Assembly: GCA_016795365.1 (NCBI GenBank)
Contig: JAEUHN010000011.1
Coordinates: 1 to 64,000 of the forward strand
Direction: 5' to 3'
Length of the DNA: 64,000 nt
DNA from: Verrucomicrobiaceae bacterium
Lineage (GTDB): Bacteria > Verrucomicrobiota > Verrucomicrobiia > Verrucomicrobiales > Verrucomicrobiaceae
In this document: in pieces, positions 8,110 to 17,308 of the stretch
Position numbering within the stretch: the first letter of the stretch is position 1
Layout: every line of letters starts with the position of its first letter
Program-made: the position numbers and the translations under genes
The notes under the pieces: model-generated
The model's input: only the letters and a program-made list of their open reading frames with translations
Told to the model about the DNA's origin: nothing
The model's database searches: none

Positions 8110-10473
8110 CTAGCGAGTGGCCACTCGATCGAGGTCCGGCAGAGCGAGCAGGCGTTTGCTTTCTTCGAGCATGAACTTGGCGTCCATGAAGGGCTTGTAG
8201 GTTACGTCGAGCCAGCGCAGGCGCTGGCGGCCATCGACGAGGGCGACGGCGTGCAGAGGGAACTTCTCGAAGTCATCGTAGGCGCGCCAGGCCTGGAAGG
8301 TCTTGGTGTCCGGGGCGGAGACGAGGGTGAAAGGAAATCCGCCTTTGGTCTGCGCCCACTTGTTAGCGCGCGGGGCGTCTTCGAGCTTGTCGGGCGAGAT
8401 GGCGATGATGTCGATGCCTTGCTTTTTGAAGTCGGGTGCCAGCGTCTCAAAGGTGCGCAGCTGCTCCATGCAGTGCGTGCAGTCGTGGCCGACGTAGAAG
8501 ATCACGAGCGTGGGCGTGCCAGCAAAGTCGCGGCTGCTGATCGGCTTGCCATCCATGCCGGTGCCGCTCCAGGCGGGGGCGGCGGGCGGTGACCAGTGCA
8601 CGGGGCCGAGCGAGTCGAGCGTGGGGCGCTTGCCGGAATCGGTGCGCACGGGGGCGGGCTTGCGCCAGCCGTCTTTGATCTCGAGCGCGGTGGCGATCTT
8701 GTCGAGGCGCGCGAGCACGGGCAGGTCCTTGTCGATAGCGTAGGACTTGTCGCGGACACGGTCGAAGGCCTTCTTGGCCTCCTCAGTTTTCTTGGCGGCA
8801 AGGTAGGCCTCGGCCTGCGCGATGGAGCCGTCGAGATCCTGCGGCGCGCTCTTGGCGAGGTCCGCTGCTTTGGTGCTGTCTTCAATAGCAAGGTAGTAGC
8901 GGATGAGGCGTGGCTTGGGTGTTTCCTTCGCCTTGTCGAGCGCCGTGCGAATCGCGTCGGGCTTGGCCTTGTCGAGGATGAGCTTGAGCGCGCGCAGCTC
9001 GGCGAGAGCTTCGGTCAAAGCCTTGGTCTCGGGCTTCTCGGGTTTCTTCTCGTCCTTCTTCGGCTCGGGCTTGGCGTCGGGTTTCTCCGTTGGCTTGGCT
9101 GCGGCGACTTCGGCTTTGCGGACTTCTTCTTTGCCAGCGGCGGGCTTCTTCGAGGGCTCGGGCTTCTTGGCTTCGGCGAGCTTCTTCGCTTCCTCGGCTT
9201 TCTTCTTCGCGGCTTCGTCGGCGAGCTTCTTTTCGATGCCTTCCAGCTCGGAGATGTTGGCGGCGAGCTCCTTGTTATGGCCCAAGGAGTAGTGTGCGAT
9301 GCCGAGCGAACGCTGGCGCGTGATCTCGTGGCTGTTCTGCACGGTGGGCTCGAGGAAGGGTGTTTCGTTGAGCTTCAGCAGCTCGGTCCACAGCTCCCAT
9401 TTCACCAGGGTCTCGAGCAACCGGGTGCGACCGTAACTGGCGCTACTGGCGGCCTTATCGAGGTTGTTGAGGTCGGGGTGGCGCGGGTTCTCGATCAGGG
9501 CCTTGGCGAGGTTGATGCCATCGCGGGCGCGGCCCATTTCGTTCCAGGTGCGGATCAGCCATTCTTCGTTGTGCGCGTAGTTGTGGATGCGGTCAGGCAG
9601 CACCAGCGAGCGCATCATATAGGCGTGATCGACGCGGGTGGAGGCCTCCTGCTGCCACGCGGCGTCGTCGTAGCGATTGAGCTTCGAGAAGGTGTGGCCG
9701 GGCATGTGCCACATGTGCGCGATGCCGGGGGAAGTCTGGCCGCAGAGCGCGTCGGACTTGAGCGCGCGGATCGGCTTGTCGTTGTCCCACAGATGGATGC
9801 GATAGTGATGCGCGGGATGCATCGGATTGGCGGCAAAGACTTGGTCCAGCAGCGCATCGACGGCCTGGAGACTGGAGATCGGCGCGTCGGCCTTCGCGTC
9901 CCAGATCTTCCAGGCGAGGAAGGCCTTCGCCTCCGTGTCGTCGGGGAAATCCTGCACGAGTGCTTCGAGGTCTTTGATGTAGTCGAGCTGGCGCTGCTTC
10001 TTGTCGCGCTTGTCGTTCTCGCGATAGAAATTCTCCATCGCCGTGATCCACATCTGCTCGCGCTTGCTGGCCTTGGCCTTGCGCTCGGTGGCCTTGGCGA
10101 GGAAACCCTTGGCGCGCTTCTCATTGTTCACGTTTGCCAGCGCCATGCCCCAGTAGGGCATCGCGGCATCGGGATCGAGTGCGCTGGCCTGACGATGCGA
10201 GCGCTCGGCCTCGAAATACCAAAAGCCATGCTGCTGCGCGATGCCCTGGGTGAAGAACTTCTGGCACTCGGGGTTCTTCGTCGTGATCGGAAAGTCGATC
10301 TTGGGCATGCCCTCCATCAGCACCGCGGCCTGACGCGGACCTTCATTGAACGCCTCGCCATGCAGCGAGTGGCCGGGTGTGTTGTCCTTGTCGTCATCGT
10401 CATCCTTGCCATCGGCGAGGACGAGTAGCGGGTAGGCGAGAAGCGGGGCAAGGAGGAAAAGAATGCGAAGCAT
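8110..10473 (-). CDS. Secreted TPR-redoxin (AhpC/TSA-like) fusion protein
   Basis: The start at 10473 gives a clean signal peptide (MLRILFLLAPLLAYP...LADG); a TTG five codons upstream is the alternative. After an Asp-rich run come TPR-like helical repeats over about 55-400. A Lys/Ala/Glu/Pro-rich, charged segment follows at about 410-500 (AEEAKKLAEAKKPEPSKK). More TPR-like helices come next. The C-terminal thioredoxin fold, from about 620, has the redox motif DCTHC within IFYVGHDCTHCMEQL. The thioredoxin part is of the peroxiredoxin/TlpA type and could reduce or oxidise thiols in the periplasm. The repeat part probably binds partner proteins. The single CxxC and lack of a typical peroxiredoxin PxxxTxxC motif favour a thiol-disulphide oxidoreductase over a peroxidase. 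Confidence 0.8.
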   Translation of the reverse strand: MLRILFLLAPLLAYPLLVLADGKDDDDDKDNTPGHSLHGEAFNEGPRQAAVLMEGMPKIDFPITTKNPECQKFFTQGIAQQHGFWYFEAERSHRQASALDPDAAMPYWGMALANVNNEKRAKGFLAKATERKAKASKREQMWITAMENFYRENDKRDKKQRQLDYIKDLEALVQDFPDDTEAKAFLAWKIWDAKADAPISSLQAVDALLDQVFAANPMHPAHHYRIHLWDNDKPIRALKSDALCGQTSPGIAHMWHMPGHTFSKLNRYDDAAWQQEASTRVDHAYMMRSLVLPDRIHNYAHNEEWLIRTWNEMGRARDGINLAKALIENPRHPDLNNLDKAASSASYGRTRLLETLVKWELWTELLKLNETPFLEPTVQNSHEITRQRSLGIAHYSLGHNKELAANISELEGIEKKLADEAAKKKAEEAKKLAEAKKPEPSKKPAAGKEEVRKAEVAAAKPTEKPDAKPEPKKDEKKPEKPETKALTEALAELRALKLILDKAKPDAIRTALDKAKETPKPRLIRYYLAIEDSTKAADLAKSAPQDLDGSIAQAEAYLAAKKTEEAKKAFDRVRDKSYAIDKDLPVLARLDKIATALEIKDGWRKPAPVRTDSGKRPTLDSLGPVHWSPPAAPAWSGTGMDGKPISSRDFAGTPTLVIFYVGHDCTHCMEQLRTFETLAPDFKKQGIDIIAISPDKLEDAPRANKWAQTKGGFPFTLVSAPDTKTFQAWRAYDDFEKFPLHAVALVDGRQRLRWLDVTYKPFMDAKFMLEESKRLLALPDLDRVATR

Positions 10474-10530
10474 AGCGGGTGGGGGCAACGAACGGGAGGG
10501 TGGAAACGAATCCTTCGGTCCCGTCGATAG

Positions 10531-10572
10531 AAAAAAAGAATTGAGGATTATTTATAATTACCATAAAATATC
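10531..10572. promoter_or_regulatory. AT-rich divergent promoter region
   Basis: A run of A residues, then TTGAGG and TTTATAATTACCATAAAATA, make this the most AT-rich stretch of the surrounding kilobases. It lies between divergent starts at 10473 and 10597. TATAAT at 10553-10558 is a perfect -10 hexamer for rightward transcription, but no good -35 sits 16-18 bases upstream. Confidence 0.35.
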
Positions 10573-10596
10573 AGGCTCTGTTTTATCCTCCCTCCT

Positions 10597-12918
10597 ATGT
10601 CTGGCTCATCATTCGTCATGCTCAAAGCTGACTGCGCTTCGCGTTATGCGAAGCCGAGGGGGCGGTTTTTGGCGATGGTGAGAAACGTGGTGGTGGCTCT
10701 GATCACAGGTCTGCTGCCTCTGCTATTCACGTGCACCATCATGTCGCTGACAGGCTTGGCCCTGTGGCATTCCCATCGCACGATCAAGGCCATCAATTTC
10801 AATTCCGACTTCAGCCTCCACGATCTTCAAATGGTGGGAGCGTTGCTCCTGGAGGCGATAGCCAGCTTCCTGTTAGTCCGCCAGATTCTCACTCCTTCGA
10901 AGAAAGAACATGCTAGACAGGAATTGCTTCCCGGCGACCAGCCGGAGTTCTTCGAGATGGTTCGTCTGGTTGCCGCACGAGTCGGTGCACCAGTGCCATC
11001 GAAGGTGCTGGTGGACGGCACCGCATCGATGCAGGCCGACTACCCAGATATCATCAGCACCCTGCTCAAAAAGCGGCTGCAGCTCAAGCTGGGCATGTGT
11101 CTGCCTGTGTCCATGGACGCCACCCAGATGGTGGCGATGCTGGCTCACGAGCTTGGCTTCTTCAGCCGTGGAACAGGCGTCGCCTCTGCACGGTTTATTC
11201 GCGGGGTGCATCGATGGTTTGAGGCAAGAGGGCAAAACGATCCCTGGCTGGCCTTGCTCGCCGAGCGGTGCATGTCCAACTCAGGCGCACGTCGTTGGAT
11301 GTTCCGCCTCGGCTGGTTGGTGATCTGGATTTCGCTGAGGCCCTTGCGTTTGTTGCACTGGCTCTGCCGGTTGATCAGTGCCGAAACCATGCGCCAGATG
11401 GTCTATCGCGCCGACGATTGTGCAGCGCAGCTCGCGGGATCGGATGCCATGAGCCACGCGATTACTCGTCGATCCCTGGCGTCCCTCACCTGGAGTGTCA
11501 CCCATGATCGCATTCATAGTCAGTCCCATGATCGTCTCCCGGACAATATTCCTCTGCTGCTGATGCGCGAACTGCTGCAACTCCCGCCGGATGCCGAGCA
11601 CAACCTTCCGCCCAGCTCTCATTGGATGCCGCTTTCTCCCCCGGATGCCAAACGCCAAAAGAGAGTGGCAAGGCTCAATTGCCAGGGCTTGGTCAACTGC
11701 GAGGGCGAAGGAACCAGCTTTTTCCGCAACTTCCACGAAGTTGCCCGTCGTGTGACCTACTTTCACTATCTCAACGAGTGGAAGCTGCAGGTGAACCAGC
11801 ATCGCCTGGTCGCAGTGGAAGAAACGGTTCACGAGAATCGCGCGAGCATGGAAACCATCGCCATTCTCAATCGCTACTTCCGCGGGCTGGCACATCCCGA
11901 GCGCGCGTTTTGCGGAATTGCCGAGGAGCAGACCGCTCTGCGTGAGACTGAACTGATCAAGCTGGAACTCCAGGACTGCCGTGACTGGCTGAACGTGTAT
12001 GGTGAGCGCATGGCCTCCGCGCTGACCGATTGGACAAGCACGTGGCAGCTCGTGCGCGATCTTGAGATGGCCTACCTTCTCTGCGCTGCCGGGTTGCCAG
12101 TTCACAAAGGGCAGTTCGCCGTCGCCACTCCCACCGTCGAGGGCTATCGCGAGGAGATCTACCGTCATCGCGGCATCATGGACAACATGGAGGGCATCCT
12201 GCGTCAGTTCGAAGGCAAGTTGGAAACACGTCTCGCCAGCGCCCTTGAACTCCTCTGGCGCGCCGACCTTAAATCCCTGCCTCCTAAGCTCCAAGAAGTG
12301 CGTGCTCCGCTGCCCCATTGGGTGCTCGTCTATGAGGCGCTCGGTCTGCATCTCCCGGTGTTGCGTGAACTCATGACTCACTTCCATGCCTTCCAGTCAT
12401 TAGGCGCGTCGGTGGCCGGGGTGGTCGATTCCGCAAGCTACGTCACTACCGTTCAGGAGCAGATCCCAAGGCTTGTGCAATTCGTCAAAGACATCATCGA
12501 GCCCCTGAAAGAATGGCCTTATCCTTTCCAGACAAACTTCGGCTCCGAACCGATCACGCTCGCTGCTTTCGTCGGGGCTCACGCTCTGGAGAAGGGGGCT
12601 CTGGATTTTGGTCGTCCAGCCACGGCGCCTAGGTCGGACCTCCGTGCAATGGCCCAGCAGAACGCGAAACGCATCACGCAGATCATCGCTCCTCTGCTCG
12701 ATCGTTATCTCAACCTCTACCATCAAGCCTTCGCCTGGATCACCAAGACCGCAGATATGGCCGAGTGGCACTTCCTTGATCCACTGGCCCCTGAGTTCCA
12801 CACTGACGTGCAGCAGCTGGTGAAATCTCAGCGTCATGTGGAGGAGCCGCCGCCCCTCCTCAATCTACCCGAGGATCCCGAGTTGATGCACTCGACGCGC
12901 AGCTTGCTCGCGACGTGA
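10597..12918 (+). CDS. M48-like membrane protein with degraded zinc site (pseudoprotease)
   Basis: This resembles the large (750-800 aa) M48-type membrane peptidases. Hydrophobic segments lie near 27-55 and 75-95, and again around 230-260 (LGWLVIWISLRPLRLLHWL). The family motif HELGHFSQG appears as HELGFFSRG: H184 and E185 remain, but the second zinc-ligand His is Phe188. The third ligand, the Glu of family motif MEYDAD, is replaced in MVYRAD, with Val269 at the Glu position. The later PDNIP and SFFRNFHEVAR blocks are still family-like. I infer loss of peptidase activity with retained fold, perhaps a binding or regulatory role. The start is uncertain: ATG at 10675, before VRNVVVALITG, would put the first membrane segment at the N-terminus. 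Confidence 0.75.
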   Translation: MSGSSFVMLKADCASRYAKPRGRFLAMVRNVVVALITGLLPLLFTCTIMSLTGLALWHSHRTIKAINFNSDFSLHDLQMVGALLLEAIASFLLVRQILTPSKKEHARQELLPGDQPEFFEMVRLVAARVGAPVPSKVLVDGTASMQADYPDIISTLLKKRLQLKLGMCLPVSMDATQMVAMLAHELGFFSRGTGVASARFIRGVHRWFEARGQNDPWLALLAERCMSNSGARRWMFRLGWLVIWISLRPLRLLHWLCRLISAETMRQMVYRADDCAAQLAGSDAMSHAITRRSLASLTWSVTHDRIHSQSHDRLPDNIPLLLMRELLQLPPDAEHNLPPSSHWMPLSPPDAKRQKRVARLNCQGLVNCEGEGTSFFRNFHEVARRVTYFHYLNEWKLQVNQHRLVAVEETVHENRASMETIAILNRYFRGLAHPERAFCGIAEEQTALRETELIKLELQDCRDWLNVYGERMASALTDWTSTWQLVRDLEMAYLLCAAGLPVHKGQFAVATPTVEGYREEIYRHRGIMDNMEGILRQFEGKLETRLASALELLWRADLKSLPPKLQEVRAPLPHWVLVYEALGLHLPVLRELMTHFHAFQSLGASVAGVVDSASYVTTVQEQIPRLVQFVKDIIEPLKEWPYPFQTNFGSEPITLAAFVGAHALEKGALDFGRPATAPRSDLRAMAQQNAKRITQIIAPLLDRYLNLYHQAFAWITKTADMAEWHFLDPLAPEFHTDVQQLVKSQRHVEEPPPLLNLPEDPELMHSTRSLLAT

Positions 12919-12971
12919 ACGAGAATCGTGCATTGATTTGATCCGGGCCAAAAGGTGCTCATCTTCAGCAC

Positions 12972-13376
12972 GTGAGTTTCTCCGTCCCGCAACGCCCGAC
13001 CCATGCTGTCACGAACGCCTCTGTCCACGCTCCCGTGGCTCCGGCTGTGAAGCCTGCTAGGCCGCGCGTGCTTCCGCCCACGAAACCCAATCCGGCTCCC
13101 GTCGAGCCCGAGCCTCAGTGGCACGTGATTCTGCTCAATGACGAAGAGCACACCTATGAATACGTGATCGAGATGCTCAGTGCCATCTTCACCTATGACG
13201 TCGAGAAGGCCTACAAGATGGCCAAGGAGGTCGATGAAAACGGTCGCGTCATCGTCGCCACCTGCCACAAAGAACTCGCCGAACTCCGCCAGGAGCAGAT
13301 CCTCGAATACGGTGCCGACCCGCGCATTCCCGGCAGCAAAGGATCCATGCGCGCGGAGATCGAGCCAGCGGCGTGA
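12972..13376 (+). CDS. clpS: ATP-dependent Clp protease adaptor ClpS
   Basis: ClpS binds N-degron substrates and delivers them to the ClpAP-type protease. The core, about residues 45-125, has the typical WHVILLNDEEHTYEYVIEML block, then a second helix ending VATCHKELAELRQEQIL. The His before KELAEL corresponds to the family's conserved His in the N-degron pocket. At 134 aa it is longer than the usual 95-106 aa because of a Pro/Ala/Val-rich N-terminal extension of about 45 residues. The start is GTG; no better start exists without losing that extension. No clpA or clpC is adjacent, so it acts in trans with a protease encoded elsewhere. Confidence 0.9.
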   Translation: MSFSVPQRPTHAVTNASVHAPVAPAVKPARPRVLPPTKPNPAPVEPEPQWHVILLNDEEHTYEYVIEMLSAIFTYDVEKAYKMAKEVDENGRVIVATCHKELAELRQEQILEYGADPRIPGSKGSMRAEIEPAA

Positions 13377-13524
13377 TCCGCGACTAATTGTTTTCCGCGC
13401 TGGCAGGCTTCAATCGGCGCACAGTTTGTGACAGGATATGACATGCCGATTGTCCGGTTTACACGGGCAGCGTGGGAAACACGCAGTCACGGCCAGCGTT
13501 TGTTTACCAAGTTTGTTTCTCTCT

Positions 13525-16500
13525 ATGCTTCGCACCACATCCCTCTTCCTTGCCCTTGCCTGCGCATTGACCGCAGCTCCGCCGGTGCAGTTCAATCGCG
13601 ATATTCGTCCGATCCTTGCGGACAAGTGCTTCCACTGTCACGGGCCTGATCCGGGATCGCGCAAGGCATCGCTGCGACTCGACACGGAGGCAGGGTTCTT
13701 TGCGCCGCGCAAGCTGAAGGACGGGAGCGATGGCAGTCCGACGATCGTGAAGGGCAATCTGGAGAAGAGTCCGCTCTATCAGCGTCTGATCACGACGGAT
13801 GAGGACGAGATCATGCCGCCGCGCAAGGAGCACAAGGACATGAAGCCGAACGAGATCGCGCTGGTGAAAGCGTGGATCGAGCAAGGCGCGCCGTGGCAGC
13901 CGCACTGGGCGTTCATCGCGCCGGAGAAGAGCGCGCCGCCGGTGGTGAAGAATGAGGCGTGGGCGAAGAATGCGATCGATCGCTTTGTGCTCGCGAAGCT
14001 GGAGAAGGAAGGGCTCGCGCCTGCGGCGGAGGCAGATGCTTACACCTTGATTCGTCGCGTGGCTCTCGATTTGACCGGGCTGCCGCCGAAGCCGGAGCTG
14101 GTGAAGAAGTATGCGACGGGCGCGCACTTGTCGGATCAGCAGTTGTCGCAGTTGATCGATGAACTCATGAAGCTGCCGTCCTACGGCGAGCATCGTGCGC
14201 GCTACTGGCTGGATGCGGCGCGTTATGGCGACACGCATGGACTGCACTTCGACAACTACCGTGAGATGTTCCCGTATCGCGACTGGGTGATCAATGCGTT
14301 CAATGCGAACCAACCCTTCGACAAGTTCACCGTGGAGCAGATCGCGGGCGACATGCTGCCGAATCCGACGGAGTCGCAGCTCATCGCCACCGGCTTCCAG
14401 CGTTGCAACATCACGACGAACGAAGGCGGCACGATCGATGACGAGAACGAGGCGAACATGGCCGCCGATCGCGTGCAGACGATGGGCTGGGTTTACATGG
14501 GGCTCACGACGAACTGCGGCCAGTGCCACGATCATAAGTTCGACCCGATCACGCAGAAGGACTACTACTCAATGGCTGCCTTCTTCCGCAACACGACGCA
14601 AGCAGCGAAGGATGGCAACGTGAAGGAAGGCAAGGGGCCGACGCTCGTGGTGCCGGAGGCTAAGGATCGTCCGCGTTGGGATGCGTTGCCCGGCGAGATC
14701 GCGTCAGCGACCAAGACGCGCGACGTGCGCAAACGCGAAGCGCGCAAAGATTTCGAGCAATGGCTCGCGACGGCGAAGCCTGACGCGATCGACAAAGGCA
14801 TGCCGAGCGACGGACTCGTGGCGCATGTCTTGCTCAATGAAGGCAAGGGCAACGAGGTGTCGTCGAGCTGTGGCGACACGCAGACTTACAAGGCAGTCGG
14901 TCCGGTGAATTGGGCACCCGGTGGCAAGCTCGGACCTGCGCCGCTCATTGAGAAGGGCTCGACGTTTGAAATCGGCAATGCCGGTGACTTCGATAAGAAC
15001 CAGGCCTTCAGCTACGGCGCATGGATCAAGCCCGCAAAGGGCAACACGGGCGGCATCCTCGCGCGCATGGATGAGGGTAACGCGTTCCGCGGCTGGGACC
15101 TGTTCCAGGCGGATCAGACGCTCGCGGTGCACATCGTCTCGAAGTGGCCGAGCGATGCCTTCAAAGTCACGACGAAGAAGAACGTGCTGAAGCCGAACCA
15201 GTGGCAGCATGTGTTCGTGACCTATGACGGCAGCGGCAAAGGCGAAGGCGTGAAGATTTATGTCGATGGCAAAGACGAGCCCACGAAGGTCAGCCCGAAT
15301 GCCTTGGGTGCGAAGAGCAGCATCCGCACGACAGTGCCGACTCGCATCGGAGGTCGCAGCGCAAACCAGATCTTCAAAGGCGGCTCCGTGCAGGATGCGC
15401 GCGTTTACAGTCGCGCGATCAGTGCAAAGGAAATCCAGACCATCGCGAACAGCGGTCCGCTGCGCATGATGCTCGCGAAGCCCGCCGCCAAGCGCACGCC
15501 ACAGGAGACCAACACGCTCTTCGATTACTACCTCGGTGGCTTCGACGACAAGTATAAGGAGCTGAACAAGGTCGTGACGAAGCTCGAAGGTGAGCGCGAT
15601 GCGATCAAGGCGCGCAGCCCGGTGACGCACATTCAGGAAGAGAAGAAGAACAGCAAGGCGATGGCCGCCATCCTCATGCGCGGCGCTTACGACAAGCCGG
15701 GCGAGCAGGTCGAAGCCAACGCGCCCGCCTTCCTCAATCCGCTGCCGAAGGACGCACCGCGCAATCGCATGGGCCTCGCGAAGTGGCTCGTCGATCCGGC
15801 GAATCCGCTGACCGCGCGCGTGACGGTGAATCGCTTCTGGCAGGAAGTCTTCGGCACCGGCATCGTGAAGACGAGCGAAGACTTCGGCATCATGGGCAGC
15901 CCGCCCTCGCATCCTGAGTTGCTCGACTATCTCGCCGTGGACTTCCGCGAGAACGGCTGGGACGTGCGCAAGCTCCTCAAGCTCATGCTCACGAGCGCGA
16001 CGTATCGTCAGTCGGCGAACGCGACCCAAGAGAAAGTCGAGAAGGACCCGGCGAATCGATTGCTCTCGCGCGGGCCGCGTTTCCGCATGGATGGCGAAGT
16101 GCTGCGCGACTACGCACTCGCCGCCAGCGGCCTCTTGTCACCCAAACTCGGCGGTGCGCCAACGAAGCCCTACCAGCCCGAGCATGTCTGGGATCAAGTC
16201 GGCATTGGCAACACGCGCGACTATCGCCAGGACACCGGCGAGAACCTGTATCGCCGCACGGTTTACAACTTCTGGAAGCGCATGGCTCCGCCGCCGAACA
16301 TGGAGATCTTCAACGCCCCCGCGCGTGAAGCGAGCTGCGTGCGCCGCGAACGCACCAACACGCCGATCCAGGCGCTCGTGACGCTGAACGATCCGCAGTT
16401 CGTCGAAGCCGCGCGCAACCTCGCCCAGAAGGCCATCGCCTGCGGCTGCAACGACGACGACAAAGCCTTCGCCTTCATCGCCGAGCACGTCCTCTGCCGT

Positions 16501-16704
16501 CCGCTCCGCGACAAGGAAAAGCCCATCCTGCAAGCCAGCCTCAAGGACCTGCGCGACTTCTACCAAGGCCACGCGGAAGATGCGAAGCAGCTCATCGCGG
16601 TGGGTGAATCGAAGGCTGATGCGAAGCTGCCGCCGACTGAGCTGGCTGCGTGGACGATGGTTTGCAATCAGATCATGAATCTCGACGAGGTTTTGAACAA
16701 GTGA
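13525..16704 (+). CDS. Planctomycete-type cytochrome c / DUF1549 / LamG / DUF1553 protein
   Basis: The ATG at 13525 gives a signal peptide (MLRTTSLFLALACALTAAP). A PSCyt1 haem domain follows with CFHCH. DUF1549 spans about 149-355 and includes LDLTGLPP and a second CxxCH, CGQCHDHKFDP. A LamG/concanavalin-like domain lies at about 427-645 (SYGAWIKPAKG, QWQHVFVTYDGS, KIYVDGK). DUF1553 is at about 748-1000 (AKWLVDPANPLTARV, RTNTPIQALVTLNDP). The family is exported and probably binds haem; no reaction has been established to my knowledge. Two genes downstream is a DUF1501 protein, the usual partner. The LamG insert sits where the window's other family member (25813-28935) has an unrelated domain, which suggests substrate-specific modules on a common frame. 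Confidence 0.93.
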   Translation: MLRTTSLFLALACALTAAPPVQFNRDIRPILADKCFHCHGPDPGSRKASLRLDTEAGFFAPRKLKDGSDGSPTIVKGNLEKSPLYQRLITTDEDEIMPPRKEHKDMKPNEIALVKAWIEQGAPWQPHWAFIAPEKSAPPVVKNEAWAKNAIDRFVLAKLEKEGLAPAAEADAYTLIRRVALDLTGLPPKPELVKKYATGAHLSDQQLSQLIDELMKLPSYGEHRARYWLDAARYGDTHGLHFDNYREMFPYRDWVINAFNANQPFDKFTVEQIAGDMLPNPTESQLIATGFQRCNITTNEGGTIDDENEANMAADRVQTMGWVYMGLTTNCGQCHDHKFDPITQKDYYSMAAFFRNTTQAAKDGNVKEGKGPTLVVPEAKDRPRWDALPGEIASATKTRDVRKREARKDFEQWLATAKPDAIDKGMPSDGLVAHVLLNEGKGNEVSSSCGDTQTYKAVGPVNWAPGGKLGPAPLIEKGSTFEIGNAGDFDKNQAFSYGAWIKPAKGNTGGILARMDEGNAFRGWDLFQADQTLAVHIVSKWPSDAFKVTTKKNVLKPNQWQHVFVTYDGSGKGEGVKIYVDGKDEPTKVSPNALGAKSSIRTTVPTRIGGRSANQIFKGGSVQDARVYSRAISAKEIQTIANSGPLRMMLAKPAAKRTPQETNTLFDYYLGGFDDKYKELNKVVTKLEGERDAIKARSPVTHIQEEKKNSKAMAAILMRGAYDKPGEQVEANAPAFLNPLPKDAPRNRMGLAKWLVDPANPLTARVTVNRFWQEVFGTGIVKTSEDFGIMGSPPSHPELLDYLAVDFRENGWDVRKLLKLMLTSATYRQSANATQEKVEKDPANRLLSRGPRFRMDGEVLRDYALAASGLLSPKLGGAPTKPYQPEHVWDQVGIGNTRDYRQDTGENLYRRTVYNFWKRMAPPPNMEIFNAPAREASCVRRERTNTPIQALVTLNDPQFVEAARNLAQKAIACGCNDDDKAFAFIAEHVLCRPLRDKEKPILQASLKDLRDFYQGHAEDAKQLIAVGESKADAKLPPTELAAWTMVCNQIMNLDEVLNK

Positions 16705-16765
16705 TGAATCCTCAGATGACAGTCTCAGATCACCACGAACAACTCTGCTATTGGGAGGTTGACGC

Positions 16766-17308
16766 ATGAGTCCGCGACTTCGCATCGGATTGTCAGCACT
16801 CGTGGCGCTGAATGTGGTGTTCGTTATGGCGGCGCTGTGGTTCAACACAGGGCTCGACGCACTGCCTGACGCAATGGACGATGGTCATGGGCACCTGCTT
16901 GGTTTCAATCGCCCGTTCACTTGGGGGCACATGCTCCTAGCTTTCACTCGCGGATCTCTGGAGTTTAGCAAACTGACAATTCTCGATGGAGTGTTCCTTT
17001 CCATGCATGCCGTTGGCTTGCTGGTGATCTGGCTGCAAGACTCGGCCAGAGTCTGGCGCCGCGCGTTTATGATCCTGCAGGTGATCTTCGTTCCGTTTGC
17101 CCTCGCTGGGGTCCTGCTCTGGATCGGCTTTGTCGCCATCTGCGTTAGCGGCAGCCTGGATATGGAAGGATTTGAGGTCACGCCCCTCAATTCGATCGGC
17201 GCCTCGGTCTTGTGGGTGGCCATCTGGATAGTCGTTTGGCGACGTGATCGCTCCATAGATTTGACAACTGCCATCCCTCTCAAGCTCATTCCAACGTCAA
17301 CGCCATGA
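16766..17308 (+). CDS. Unknown four-helix membrane protein within DUF1549-DUF1501 operon
   Basis: No family is recognised. The 180 aa show about four hydrophobic segments: 8-26, around 75-90, 100-130 and 143-158. They end in a basic WRRDRS segment. This gene has one of the clearer ribosome-binding sites in the window, GGGAGG eight bases before the ATG. Its stop overlaps the DUF1501 start by four bases (ATGA), so the two are translationally coupled. That places it in the same operon as the cytochrome upstream. The other DUF1549-DUF1501 pair in this window lacks it, so it is not an obligatory part of such systems. Confidence 0.72.
   Translation: MSPRLRIGLSALVALNVVFVMAALWFNTGLDALPDAMDDGHGHLLGFNRPFTWGHMLLAFTRGSLEFSKLTILDGVFLSMHAVGLLVIWLQDSARVWRRAFMILQVIFVPFALAGVLLWIGFVAICVSGSLDMEGFEVTPLNSIGASVLWVAIWIVVWRRDRSIDLTTAIPLKLIPTSTP

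Noticed and set aside
10380..10412. Asp-run before Lys (DDDDDK) in the redoxin protein, similar to an enterokinase/FLAG site
   Set aside because: Short acidic run in a low-complexity stretch right after the signal peptide; no sign of engineering in the surrounding sequence.
8596..10428. Long plus-strand frame opposite the redoxin gene (610 codons)
   Set aside because: Leu/Gly/Val-rich shadow arising from the Lys/Ala/Glu-rich codons of the real minus-strand gene.
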